Shown here: one piece after another, positions 43,843 to 53,105 of the stretch
How the letters are laid out: each line of letters opens with the position of its first letter
How positions within the stretch are numbered: the first letter of the stretch is position 1
NCBI RefSeq assembly: GCF_000801335.2
Contig: NZ_JSEH01000013.1
Span: 1 to 64,000, forward strand
Direction of reading: 5' to 3'
DNA length: 64,000 nt
Origin: Desulfovibrio sp. TomC
GTDB taxonomy: Bacteria; Desulfobacterota; Desulfovibrionia; Desulfovibrionales; Desulfovibrionaceae
The notes under the pieces: model-generated
The model's database searches: none
Seen by the model: the letters and a program-made list of their open reading frames with translations, nothing else
What the model was told of the DNA's origin: nothing
Made by a program: the position numbers and the translations under genes

Positions 43843-44727
43843 TTAGTGCCCTCCCTTCCAGAGATTGCCCAGGCATTTCCACATGACGGAGGTGTCCTCG
43901 TCGCCGTAGCCCTGGGCGCAGGACGTCCGGTTGAGGAAATCCACGGTGCGGCCGAGAAGCGGCGGCGCGCCGGCTTGTTCGGCCATATCCACGCCCAGGC
44001 GCACGTCCTTGGCCAAAAGGGCCACGGTGAAGGTGGGGTCGCCGTAGCGTTCGTCGCTCACGCGCTGGCCGAGTTCGCGAAAGAGATTGCTGACGGTGCC
44101 GGCCTGGCTGGCGGTGATGACGTCGTAGAGTTGTCCCGGCTCGATGCCGACCTTCTGCGCCACGGCCATCATCTCGGCGGTCATGCCGTTGATGGCCCCG
44201 AACATCATCTGGTTGAGCAGCTTGACCTTGTGGCCGGCGCCGCTGTCGCCCATATGCACGACATGGGCGGCGATCAGGCGCAGCAGCGGTTCGACCCGCC
44301 GGCAGGCTTCGATGTCGCCGCCGACCGGCAAGGCCCATTTGCCGACGGTGGCCGGCCGGCCGAGGACCGGGGCGTCCAGGTAGTCCACGCCCTTTTGCTT
44401 GGCCGCTTTGGCCATGTCCCGGGTGGTGTGCGGCGCGCTCGTGCACATGTCGATGATGACCGTTCCCGGCGCGGCCGAGTCCAGCAGCCCCTCCGGGCCG
44501 CTCACGCAAGCGGCGATCTCCGTCGGGCCCGGCAGGAACAGGATGATGCGGTCCGTGGCCCGGGCCAGTTCGCCCAAGCTCCCGTGCATGGCGATGCCCA
44601 TGTCCCGGCCCTTTTCCCGGCACGAGGCGAAGGCGTCGTAGCCGTGGACAGACAAGCCATGCTCCAGAAAAGCGGCGCCAACGGTCCGCCCCATGACACC
44701 GGTTCCGACAATGCCTACCGTTTCCAT
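43843..44727 (-). CDS. NAD(P)-dependent beta-hydroxyacid dehydrogenase (HIBADH family)
   Basis: 294 residues from METVGIVGTGVMG. The Rossmann motif GxGxMG is at 8-13, a substrate-loop MCTSAPHTT replaces the usual STISP, and the catalytic lysine K169 lies in GAGHKVKLLNQ with N172. The family oxidises 3-hydroxyisobutyrate, tartronate semialdehyde, 6-phosphogluconate or sulfolactaldehyde (YihU). The frame to 44919 overlaps the upstream regulator and is not real. It is the first structural gene after the LacI-type regulator. Confidence 0.9.
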   Translation of the reverse strand: METVGIVGTGVMGRTVGAAFLEHGLSVHGYDAFASCREKGRDMGIAMHGSLGELARATDRIILFLPGPTEIAACVSGPEGLLDSAAPGTVIIDMCTSAPHTTRDMAKAAKQKGVDYLDAPVLGRPATVGKWALPVGGDIEACRRVEPLLRLIAAHVVHMGDSGAGHKVKLLNQMMFGAINGMTAEMMAVAQKVGIEPGQLYDVITASQAGTVSNLFRELGQRVSDERYGDPTFTVALLAKDVRLGVDMAEQAGAPPLLGRTVDFLNRTSCAQGYGDEDTSVMWKCLGNLWKGGH

Positions 44728-44819
44728 AGTAACCTCTGTACTCCATCGTTTCCGGCCCATGCGCCGGCTGTCGCCAGATGCCCTTTCCGCCAGAGAGGTC
44801 TCCCTTGCGCCGCGCGGAT

Positions 44820-45833
44820 CTAGATCGGCCGGCAGGACTTGCGCAGCATGAGCTGCGTGTCCAGGCAGAGCCTGCGGGGCACGCCGTCGCCGGATTCGAT
44901 GAAGTCCATGAGCAGGCATACGGCGAGATGGCCGATATCCCAGCTCGGGACGTGCACCGTGGACAGCGGCGGGGAGGTGTAATTGGTGAATTCGATGTCG
45001 TCGAAGCCCATCAGGGAAATGTCTTCAGGCACCCGCAGTCCGAACTCGCGGATGGCCGCCAGGGCGCCGATGGCCAGAAAGTCGCTGGCGGCGAACACGG
45101 CCGTGGGGGGATTGGGCTGGTGGAGCAGGCGGCCCATGGCCTCCTTGCCGTTGAGCATGGTGGGCCGGCATTCGATGATGGAGGCGGGATCGCAGGGGAT
45201 GCCGTGGGCCTCCATGGCCGCCACGAAGCCGTCGTAACGCCTCTTGGCCCGCAAGATGCCCGAGCGCGGCCCCACGATCAGCCCAATGCGACGATGGCCC
45301 AGGCCCAGAAGATACTCCGTAGCCTTGAAGGCCGCCTGAAAGTTGTCAATGCCCACATAGCTCAGCGGCACCGACTCGGGGAGGATTTCCCAGGCCACCA
45401 GGCAGGGCAGGCCCTTTTCGGCCAAGGAGAGGATGAGCGACTCGTTGGCCTGGCAGTAACCGGTGAGGATCACGCCGGCCAGACGGCGTTCCAAGCATTT
45501 GTGCAGCAGCACCTCTTCGATATCGGGATCGTAGCGGGTGTTGCTGACCATGACGGGGAAGCCCCGCTCGTAGGCGTATTCCTCGATGGCCCCAACGGTG
45601 CTGGCGAAGACGGTGCCGCCGGTGGTGGGAATGAACACGCCCAGGACCGAGGATTTCCTGCGGGAGAGATCCGCGGCGCCGGCATTGTATATGTAATTGT
45701 TTTCGCGAATGATGCGTTCGATGTTCTCGCGGGTCGCCTTGCTGACGAGATGGGGGGAATGTAGGGCCCGCGACACCGTGGCCGGCGATACTCCGGCCAA
45801 TTGGGCAACGTCCTGGATGGTGATCTGCGCCAT
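44820..45833 (-). CDS. LacI-family transcriptional regulator
   Basis: 337 residues. N-terminal helix-turn-helix ITIQDVAQLAGVSPATVSRALHS, hinge region, and a periplasmic-binding-protein-like effector domain (about 60-330). Start has AGGAAA upstream. It is probably a repressor of the catabolic operon and of the divergent TauE-type gene, with the palindrome at 45933-45950 as operator. The effector is likely the substrate of the operon. Confidence 0.92.
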   Translation of the reverse strand: MAQITIQDVAQLAGVSPATVSRALHSPHLVSKATRENIERIIRENNYIYNAGAADLSRRKSSVLGVFIPTTGGTVFASTVGAIEEYAYERGFPVMVSNTRYDPDIEEVLLHKCLERRLAGVILTGYCQANESLILSLAEKGLPCLVAWEILPESVPLSYVGIDNFQAAFKATEYLLGLGHRRIGLIVGPRSGILRAKRRYDGFVAAMEAHGIPCDPASIIECRPTMLNGKEAMGRLLHQPNPPTAVFAASDFLAIGALAAIREFGLRVPEDISLMGFDDIEFTNYTSPPLSTVHVPSWDIGHLAVCLLMDFIESGDGVPRRLCLDTQLMLRKSCRPI

Positions 45834-46259
45834 GTGATTTCCTGGTGCTTGATGCCAATGCGGGATCGCCTGCGGTCTTTGGACTGGGCCTTCACCTGCC
45901 GCGCCTCGGGGGGGAACGGGAGTGAGGTAGCCAATGAAAGCGTTTTCATTCAGCAGCCTGTTTTTGTCAACAGAAAGCCATAATAGGGCTTCGTTTTTAT
46001 TATCGTACGAATCGTACCTTATTCATGCTATGTTTTAAATTCTTTTATATCATAATTAGCAATTATTTTTACTTCGTGTTATATTTTGCTATGATTCTCC
46101 AATTGCGATGCGGGAGAAACCAGCTAGAAGGCTTGGTCGGGCCGCTGCAAAGAAATGAGCCTTATATCCTTGACAATTTGGCGGTCATGCGGCGATGCAA
46201 ACGTTTACACCGTGATGGCGGCCCAGCCATGGCGGGGAGCCAGCCTGGGAGGCGGTGCT
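45834..46259. other. Divergent control region
   Basis: The AT-rich gap between the regulator and the TauE-type exporter. It holds the LacI-type palindrome; AT-rich sequence at 45960-46100 fits promoters for both directions. Confidence 0.5.
45933..45950. promoter_or_regulatory. LacI-family operator-like palindrome
   Basis: AATGAAAGCGTTTTCATT, near-perfect dyad with a central CG, fits the TGAAA-x-CG-x-TTTCA type of site bound by LacI-family proteins. It lies 100 bp upstream of the regulator gene. Confidence 0.7.
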
Positions 46260-47009
46260 ATGGTGGCTTTGGCCGTGACCGTGTTTGTCGTCGGCGTGTT
46301 GACCGGCTTTACGGGTGTGGGCGGCGTCCTGGTCATTCCGGCTCTGCAGGCCGCCGCCGGCCTCCCCGTGCAGACCGCCATGGCCACCGCCATGTGCAGC
46401 TTCTTCGTCGTGGGGGGGCTGGCCGTTTGGCTCCAGCAACGACGCCATGCCATCGACTGGGCCCCGGCCCGGCCCTTGGCCCTGGCCGCCGCCGTATCGA
46501 GCCTGCTTGGGGCCGTGGTCAACTCCCGCGCTCCGGTCGAGCTCCTCAACCTGAGCCTGTCGTTGCTCATCATTTTTGCCGGGGCATCGGCGCTGTTTCC
46601 GTTTCGGCGCGGCACCCTCGTCCGTTACGACGGCCGCCTGGCGCGTCACAAGGCGATCATGGCCGGCATCGGTGCCGGCGTGGGGTTTTTTTCGGGTCTG
46701 ACCGGGGCGGGCGGCCCCGTCCTGTCCATACCGATCATGGTGGCCTTGGGCTTCCCGCCGTTACTCTCCATCGCTGCCGGACAGGTGCTGCAAGTGGCGG
46801 TGGCCGGCAGCGGCACGCTGGGTAATCTTCTTTGCGGGTCCATAGATTTCACGGTGGCGGCCTGGATATCGGTCTTGCAGTCCGCCGGGCTTGTCATTGG
46901 CATCCGCCTGTCGCATCGCGTCGCGCCCCATCGTCTCCGGCAGATCGTCGCCAGCGTTTGCTTGCTTGTGGGGCTGTACGGTTTCATGCGGCACCTTGCG
47001 TTGTTTTGA
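46260..47009 (+). CDS. TauE/SafE-family exporter
   Basis: 249 residues from the ATG at 46260 with GGAGG 7 nt upstream; the frame from 46155 adds an unlikely leader. About eight helices in two repeats, each beginning with a G-x-x-T-G-x-G-G type motif (GVLTGFTGVGGVLVIPAL and GFFSGLTGAGGPVLSIPI). Members export sulfite, sulfoacetate or other organic anions. Divergent placement from the LacI regulator suggests a link to the sulfonate-type importer cluster. Confidence 0.87.
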   Translation: MVALAVTVFVVGVLTGFTGVGGVLVIPALQAAAGLPVQTAMATAMCSFFVVGGLAVWLQQRRHAIDWAPARPLALAAAVSSLLGAVVNSRAPVELLNLSLSLLIIFAGASALFPFRRGTLVRYDGRLARHKAIMAGIGAGVGFFSGLTGAGGPVLSIPIMVALGFPPLLSIAAGQVLQVAVAGSGTLGNLLCGSIDFTVAAWISVLQSAGLVIGIRLSHRVAPHRLRQIVASVCLLVGLYGFMRHLALF

Positions 47010-47183
47010 GTAGCGCGGCAGGGCCTCGTCGCGTTTTCCCAGTCAACGTCGCTCCCTGACCTACGTTTTGACCGAAACGGTCGTCTTGAGTCCCCCGGCC
47101 AGGGGGCTTTCGGATGGTGGGGCGAAGTGTCTGCCGCCCTGCGCCTTCACCTGTCCAATCTCCAACCGGGGAAACCGTAGGCA

Positions 47184-47480
47184 TTACGGTTGCTGCCATG
47201 TATCGCCCGGAAGGTCCGTTTCCCAGCCGTATTCTCTGAGGGCGGCTGCAATCCCGTCTGGACGAAAGCCAATAACGGTCTTGTCACCAATGATGATGGT
47301 GGGAAATGTCAGCTCCGGGTTGAGTCTGCGTATGGTGTCGAGGGCCTGGGTGCGCTCGTCGCCGACCGTCAAATCCACGCTGACGCTGTCATAGGGAACC
47401 TTCCGCGCTTCGAGGTACTCTTTGGCCTGGGTGCAGTGCGAGCAGGTGGAGAGGGTAAATATTTTGACATGGGGAAGCAT
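47184..47480 (-). CDS. Glutaredoxin-like protein
   Basis: 98 residues from MLPHVKIFTLSTCSHCTQAKEYL, with an AAGGAG site upstream. The redox centre is CSHC (about 13-16), followed by the glutaredoxin elements TFPTIIIGDKTVIGF (cis-Pro T-F-P) and a C-terminal helix. It would reduce disulfides or glutathione-type adducts, or serve Fe-S handling. The much longer in-frame extension to 48461 runs through the TetR gene on the other strand and is not one gene. Confidence 0.88.
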   Translation of the reverse strand: MLPHVKIFTLSTCSHCTQAKEYLEARKVPYDSVSVDLTVGDERTQALDTIRRLNPELTFPTIIIGDKTVIGFRPDGIAAALREYGWETDLPGDTWQQP

Positions 47481-47972
47481 AGAGGCTCCTTGAGCGTGAC
47501 GGACACGTTGTGGTGCGATGCGATACTTTCGTATCTCTGTTTCAAGGCGCAGGGTCAAGGACAGCTGGCGGCTTCGAGCTCCCTTCCGTGTTGTCCGGCC
47601 GGGGATGGTAGGGAAATTTATCAGCTCAAAAATGTCGGTGAATTTCATTGAATCCGGCACTGCATTAAATATTCTTTCGGCTAGCTCCTGTCCTATGTCG
47701 TCGAGCCGTAGATTTTTGTTGTTCTCTTTCGCCCATGTCCGGGAATCCTGATGGCCGAACTGGGGTACGGACGGTTCTCCTGGAAGCGTAACGCTGGCGG
47801 AATCGTCGCCGAACTTCACCGTATATACTTTAAAACATTGTAAATTTATGCTGTCAATCAGCGGGGAAAAATGGTCTTGACTTGTAAAATGATAAATTAT
47901 AAAAATCATCATTAAATTTGAATCAAGATTTAGCCTCGGTCCTAAAGGGGCCATATCCAGAGAGGGCGACAC
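47481..47972. other. Intergenic stretch with an open minus-strand frame
   Basis: The minus strand stays open in the glutaredoxin frame through the whole stretch and has protein-like composition at 47530-47760. No ribosome site or family is recognised. The right part (47810-47960) is AT-rich and should hold the tetR promoter. Confidence 0.35.
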
Positions 47973-48596
47973 ATGGGACGTAAAAAAACTTCCGAGCTCG
48001 ATGCCGTAGCGACCAAGCAGAGCATTGTTGCCACGGCCGAGCGGCTTTTCCGGGATATAGGATACGCCAAGACCACCGTGGCTGACATTGCCAAAGCCCT
48101 GGGCATGAGCCCGGCCAATGTCTATCGCTATTTCCCCACCAAGGCAGCCATAAACGAAGCGATCTGCGACCGGCTGGTGCACAGTATCGAAGCCGAAAGC
48201 TGGGAATCGCTTGGTGAAGAGGGAACGGCGACGGAGAGGCTGACCCGCTTTATCGTCGCCTACCATACCATCATCAAGCGCAGCATTATCAAGGAGAAAA
48301 AGCTCTACGATATGGTTGCCGTGGCCATGGACGAACATTGGGATGTCGTACAACAACACAGTTACCGTATGTGCAATTATATCAGTATCATTCTTGAGCA
48401 AGGAATGGCCGCCGGAGAATTCCGAAGAATGGACGGCTATAAAATGGCAATCGCCCTCCATGAAGCTCTGACAGTTTTCCTGTATCCATCACTGCTTGAA
48501 CATCGGGTGAATGAAAGCGACGGTGGCAGCAGTATGCTGGAGGAGCTTGAACAACTCCTTGATCTCCTTTTTTACGGCCTCAGCGCCAAAGCCTGA
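47973..48596 (+). CDS. TetR-family transcriptional regulator
   Basis: 207 residues. N-terminal TetR helix-turn-helix: RLFRDIGYAKTTVADIAKALGMSPANVYRYFPTKAAI split over about 27-64. The C-terminal domain would bind a ligand. It is followed 24 bp later by the RND adaptor and pump genes and probably represses them. GAGAGGGCGA precedes the start. Confidence 0.92.
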   Translation: MGRKKTSELDAVATKQSIVATAERLFRDIGYAKTTVADIAKALGMSPANVYRYFPTKAAINEAICDRLVHSIEAESWESLGEEGTATERLTRFIVAYHTIIKRSIIKEKKLYDMVAVAMDEHWDVVQQHSYRMCNYISIILEQGMAAGEFRRMDGYKMAIALHEALTVFLYPSLLEHRVNESDGGSSMLEELEQLLDLLFYGLSAKA

Positions 48597-48620
48597 TTTT
48601 TTTTTCACCTTCCAACCTGG

Positions 48621-49760
48621 ATGGCGTCTGCTATGCCTTTGTGCACCAAATTTCTGTCGCCCCAATCCACAGTGGCAACCCGTTGGGCGAGATTTCTCCC
48701 CCTTGTGTTTTGCCTCTTGCTGCCCGGCTGCCAGGAAGCCGACGGCAACCGTCCGACTGTTCCTGTGGTCAGGACCATGCGGGTCAGTCTGGATTCGGGC
48801 GTTGAAAACCGTACCTATTCCGGCGTGATCGTGGCGCGCCATGAGGTGGAGGAGTCCTTCCGGGTGGGGGGGCGAATCGAAAAACGTCTCGTGGATGTTG
48901 GAGACCGCGTCCAGGCCGGGCAGATGCTGGCCGGCCTCGATGAAAAGGACCTGCGGTTGGCTACGGAAAGCACCCTGGCGGAATGGAAGGCCGCGATTTC
49001 CAATCAGGAGCAGGCCGCCACCGAGGAACGGCGCTATACCACGCTGCTGGCCCGGCATGTGGTCAGCCAGTCCGAATACGATCTGAAACACCTTGCCGGC
49101 GATGAGGCCCGGGCGCGTCTGGAGAAGGCGGAGCGAACCCACAAGCTGGCCGTGAGCCAGCTGGGCTACGCCAAGCTCCTGGCCAGCACGGACGGGGTGG
49201 TCACCAAGGTGAGCGCCGAGGCCGGGCAGGTCGTGTCCATGGGTCAGAGCGTTGTGGCCGTAGCCAAGGACGGTGCGCTGGAAGTCCAGGCAGACATTCC
49301 CGAACGGCGGCTGCAGGACATTAAGAATACCACAGCGGAAATCACGCTCTGGTCGAACCGGGACGTACACTACCGGGCTGTGCTGCGGGAAACCGCTCCG
49401 GCCGCTGATCCGGCCACCCGGACCTATGCCGTACGCTATTCGCTGCCGGACACCGACGGCGCGGTACGACTGGGCATGACGGCGACCCTGCGTCTGGCAG
49501 CTCCCGCCAGCGGACGTATCTTCCGCATTCCGACCAGCGCCCTTTTTAACCAGGGCGGCGGCCCTGGCGTGTGGATTGTCGAACCGCAGACCGGGCGACT
49601 GGCGCTTCGGCCGGTGACGATTGACCACTACTCCGACAGGGATGCCTTCGTACTCGGGCAGCTTGCCAACGGCGAGGCCATTGTCACCTCCGGCGTCCAG
49701 AAGCTCGATGCCGGCATGACCGTCCGTCTGGCCGACGCGCCGAAGGAGGGCGACAAGTAA
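48621..49760 (+). CDS. RND efflux periplasmic adaptor (lipoprotein)
   Basis: 379 residues. A lipoprotein signal ends in the lipobox LLPGC (Cys about 35). Lipoyl domain VARHEVEESFRVGGRIEKRLVDVGDRVQAGQ, a helical hairpin (about 115-175), second lipoyl half (ASTDGVVTKVSAEAGQVV), beta-barrel and membrane-proximal domains. It overlaps the pump gene by 1 bp. Partner of the RND pump that follows. Confidence 0.9.
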   Translation: MASAMPLCTKFLSPQSTVATRWARFLPLVFCLLLPGCQEADGNRPTVPVVRTMRVSLDSGVENRTYSGVIVARHEVEESFRVGGRIEKRLVDVGDRVQAGQMLAGLDEKDLRLATESTLAEWKAAISNQEQAATEERRYTTLLARHVVSQSEYDLKHLAGDEARARLEKAERTHKLAVSQLGYAKLLASTDGVVTKVSAEAGQVVSMGQSVVAVAKDGALEVQADIPERRLQDIKNTTAEITLWSNRDVHYRAVLRETAPAADPATRTYAVRYSLPDTDGAVRLGMTATLRLAAPASGRIFRIPTSALFNQGGGPGVWIVEPQTGRLALRPVTIDHYSDRDAFVLGQLANGEAIVTSGVQKLDAGMTVRLADAPKEGDK

Positions 49761-52700
49761 TGCGCGTAAACCTGTCGGAGTGGGCCGTCACCCACCGTCC
49801 GCTCACGCTCTTTCTCATCCTTGTTGTATCCCTGGCCGGCATCTGGTCCTATCGGCAGCTCGGGCGGGCCGAGGATCCCGAGTTCACTGTCAAGTCGATG
49901 ATCATCAGCGCCAACTGGCCCGGGGCCACGGCTGACGAGATGCAGCGTCTGGTGGCCGATCCCATCGAGAAAAAGCTCCAGGAAGTCCCGTATTTCGACA
50001 AGGTGAAAACCTATTGCCGGCCGGACAGCGTGGTCATGCAGCTGCTCCTGCGGGACAGCGCGCCGGCAACGGCAGTGGGCGAGAGCTGGTACCAGGCCCG
50101 AAAACGTGTGGGCGACATCAAGGACACTTTGCCCTCGGGCGTGCTCGGTCCGTTTTTTAACGACGAGTTTGGCGATGTGGACTCTGTGCTGTATCTGCTG
50201 ACGGGCGACGGCTTCACCATGCGTGAACTCAAGGACGAGGCCGAGGACATCCGCCAGGCCTTGCTGCGCGTGCCGTCCGTGACCAAGGTCCGCTTTTACG
50301 GGGAACAGGCCGAGTGCATTTTCGTCGAACTGAACCACGCCAAGCTGGCCACCCTCGGACTGACGGCCCAGACCGTCTTCAACTCCATCGCACGGCAGAA
50401 TGCCGTGACACCGGCCGGGAATCTGGACACGGATACGGACACCGTCCATCTGCGCGTGGACGGCGCGCTGACCGGTATCCAAGCCCTGGCGGAAGTGCCC
50501 ATCCAACATGCCGGCAAGGTGTTCCGGCTCGGGGACATCGCCGCCTTGCGCCGGGACGCCCAGGACCCGCCGACATTTGTCGTTCGGCATGAGGGCAAGC
50601 CAGCCATCGCCCTGGGCGTGGTCATGGCCAAGGGCGGCAATATCCTGGAGCTTGGCCAGCACCTCAACCAGGCCATTGAGCTCATCCGCAAAGACCTGCC
50701 CCTGGGCTTTGCAATCAGCACGGTGGCGGATCAGGCGGAAGTGGTCGATGCCTCGGTGTCCGAATTCCTCCGCTCGTTTCTTGAGGCCCTGGTCATCGTC
50801 CTGGCCGTGAGTTTCCTGTCGCTGGGCTGGCGCACAGGCATTGTCGTGGCCCTGGCCGTGCCGCTGGTGCTGTCCATGGTTCTGGCGATCATGGCCGCGC
50901 TTGGCATGAGCCTTGAACGAATATCGCTTGGTGCGCTCATCATCGCTCTGGGCCTGCTGGTGGATGATGCCATCATTTCGGTCGAGATGATGGTGGTGAA
51001 GATGGAACAGGGATTTGACCGGATCAAGGCGGCCACCTTCGCCTGGAACGCCACGGCCTTTCCCATGCTGACCGGCACGCTGGTCACGGCCGCCGGCTTT
51101 CTTCCCGTCGGGCTGGCTAAGTCCTCCTCAGGGGAATACGCGGGCGGCATTTTTTGGGTGGTGACCATCGCCCTGCTCTCGTCCTGGCTCGTGGCCGTGG
51201 TCTTCACGCCGTACCTTGGCTACAAGCTGTTGCCGCAGTTTCACGGCGCAGCCCATCAGGTTGGCGAGGCCATTTACGAAACCCCGACATACCAACGGCT
51301 GCGCACCTGCATCACCTGGTGCGTCATGCACCGAAACGTCGTGGTTGGCGCGACCCTGGCGTTTTTTCTCCTGGCCTGCGTCGGCGCAGCCTTTCTGTCG
51401 CTTCAGTTCTTCCCGGCCTCTTCGCGTCCGGAACTGCTGGTGGAAATACGTATGCCGGAAGGCTCGTCCTTCAAGGCCACGGCCGCTGCGATAGAAACCA
51501 TGGAGACATTCCTCAAGGACGATGCTGCCATCAAGACCGCCACCAGCTATATCGGCTCCGGTCCGCCGCGCTGGTTCCTGCCCATGGCCCCGGAGCTGCC
51601 CAATGCCAGCTACGGTGTCGTCGTCTTAAATACCAGGGATGCCGAGGCTCGGGACCAACTGAAAAGCCGCGTCGAGGCCTTCGTCGCCAAGGGTGGTCTC
51701 TCCCAGGCCCGGGTGCGGGTGACGACGCTCTTTTTGGGGCCGCCGGTGGGATTTCCCGTGCAATTTCGTGTCATCGGGCCAGACCCGCTCAAGGTTCGGG
51801 CCATTGCTTACGAGGTCCGCGAGGTCATGCGGGCCAATCCCAAGGTCTATGACGTCAATCTGGACTGGAACGAGCAGGCCAAAGCCATCCGGCTGGTGGT
51901 GGACCAGGACCGGGCCAGGGTTCTCGGCCTGACCCCGCAGGATATCGCCGAGGCCCTCCAGATGCTCCTGTCCGGGGTCACCATCTCCCAGGTCCGGGAC
52001 GGCACCGAATTGGTCAATATCGTAGCCCGGGCCGTTCCCGAGGAACGACTGCGCCCGGAACTTCTCGCCGATCTGACGATCAGCGCCCGCAACGGCCAGC
52101 CCATTCCCCTCTCCCAGGTGGCCAAAATGCAGTATATCGCCGAGGAACCCATCCTATGGCGGCAAAACCGCGACCTCAATATCACCGTCCGGGCGGAGGT
52201 CATCGACGGGGTGCAGCCGCCGGACGTCTCCATGGAACTCCTACCCCGGTTACAGCCCATCGAAAAGACGCTCCCGCCGGGCTACCGTATCGAAACCGGC
52301 GGGGCACTCGAGGAAAGCAGCAAGGCCAATGCCGCCATCGTGGTGCTGTTGCCGCTGATGGCCGGGGTCATGCTCGTGCTGTTGATGTTTCAGTTGCAAA
52401 GCTTCCCGAGTTTGTTTCTCGTCGTGTCCACGGCTCCCCTGGGTCTGATCGGGGCGGTTGGCGCGTTGCTCGCCTTCAACCAACCCTTCGGTTTTGTGGC
52501 CATGCTCGGTGTCCTCTCCCTGGCCGGCATGATCATGCGCAACACCGTCATCCTCGTGGATCAGATCTCCCAGGACAGGCGGGACGCGATTGCGCCCTGG
52601 GAGGCCGTCATTGGCGCCACCCTGCGACGGAGCCGGCCGGTGGTGTTGACGGCGCTGGCGGCGATCCTGGCCATGATTCCCCTCACGCGAAACGTTTTTT

Positions 52701-52816
52701 GGGGACCCATGGCCTTTGCCATCATGGGGGGGCTTTTGGTGGCGACCCTTTTGACCCTGCTTTTTACGCCGGCCCTCTATGCCATGGTCTTTCGCATCCA
52801 GAGACCGACTAAATAG
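49760..52816 (+). CDS. RND-family efflux pump (HAE1 type)
   Basis: 1018 residues, normal length, twelve helices in the 1+5+1+5 pattern with two large periplasmic loops. Visible marks include the N-terminal AVTHRPLTLFLILVVSLAG helix, GLLVDDAIISVEMMV in helix 4 with the proton-relay aspartate pair, and FGFVAMLGVLSLAGMIMRNTVILVDQ in the second half. It belongs with the AcrB/MdtB/TriC proteins. No outer-membrane channel gene follows, so a TolC homologue elsewhere must complete the pump. Start overlaps the adaptor stop. Confidence 0.93.
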   Translation: MRVNLSEWAVTHRPLTLFLILVVSLAGIWSYRQLGRAEDPEFTVKSMIISANWPGATADEMQRLVADPIEKKLQEVPYFDKVKTYCRPDSVVMQLLLRDSAPATAVGESWYQARKRVGDIKDTLPSGVLGPFFNDEFGDVDSVLYLLTGDGFTMRELKDEAEDIRQALLRVPSVTKVRFYGEQAECIFVELNHAKLATLGLTAQTVFNSIARQNAVTPAGNLDTDTDTVHLRVDGALTGIQALAEVPIQHAGKVFRLGDIAALRRDAQDPPTFVVRHEGKPAIALGVVMAKGGNILELGQHLNQAIELIRKDLPLGFAISTVADQAEVVDASVSEFLRSFLEALVIVLAVSFLSLGWRTGIVVALAVPLVLSMVLAIMAALGMSLERISLGALIIALGLLVDDAIISVEMMVVKMEQGFDRIKAATFAWNATAFPMLTGTLVTAAGFLPVGLAKSSSGEYAGGIFWVVTIALLSSWLVAVVFTPYLGYKLLPQFHGAAHQVGEAIYETPTYQRLRTCITWCVMHRNVVVGATLAFFLLACVGAAFLSLQFFPASSRPELLVEIRMPEGSSFKATAAAIETMETFLKDDAAIKTATSYIGSGPPRWFLPMAPELPNASYGVVVLNTRDAEARDQLKSRVEAFVAKGGLSQARVRVTTLFLGPPVGFPVQFRVIGPDPLKVRAIAYEVREVMRANPKVYDVNLDWNEQAKAIRLVVDQDRARVLGLTPQDIAEALQMLLSGVTISQVRDGTELVNIVARAVPEERLRPELLADLTISARNGQPIPLSQVAKMQYIAEEPILWRQNRDLNITVRAEVIDGVQPPDVSMELLPRLQPIEKTLPPGYRIETGGALEESSKANAAIVVLLPLMAGVMLVLLMFQLQSFPSLFLVVSTAPLGLIGAVGALLAFNQPFGFVAMLGVLSLAGMIMRNTVILVDQISQDRRDAIAPWEAVIGATLRRSRPVVLTALAAILAMIPLTRNVFWGPMAFAIMGGLLVATLLTLLFTPALYAMVFRIQRPTK

Positions 52817-53060
52817 GGCCATACCCGGCCTGCTCCGGAATGCTCCCGGCCGCCGTGTGTATCGTGAGGCCCCGGGCCGATCGCCGGGCAAGCCGCCTGT
52901 GCGCTCGTCTTTGAATTGGCGGGAATCGACTGTGGCTTTGCGCTCAAGCTTGGCCCAGCCCATTTCCCGGCCGCGAAGCAGCCAGAGGACAGCCTGGGTC
53001 TTATGCCGCGCCCAGGGCAGGGGCAACTCCAGCAACAGGTAGCCAAAGCGTCTGTGGCGC

Positions 53061-53081
53061 GCCTGCCAACGGTCATGTTGG
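53061..53081 (+). repeat. 21-bp direct repeat, left of MBL-fold gene
   Basis: GCCTGCCAACGG-T-CATGTTGG. It matches 54437-54457 at 20 of 21 positions. Each copy contains the short dyad CCAAC/GTTGG. Together they bracket the next gene. Confidence 0.6.
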
Positions 53082-53105
53082 CGCGTCAGTGCGATTAAAA
53101 ATAGC

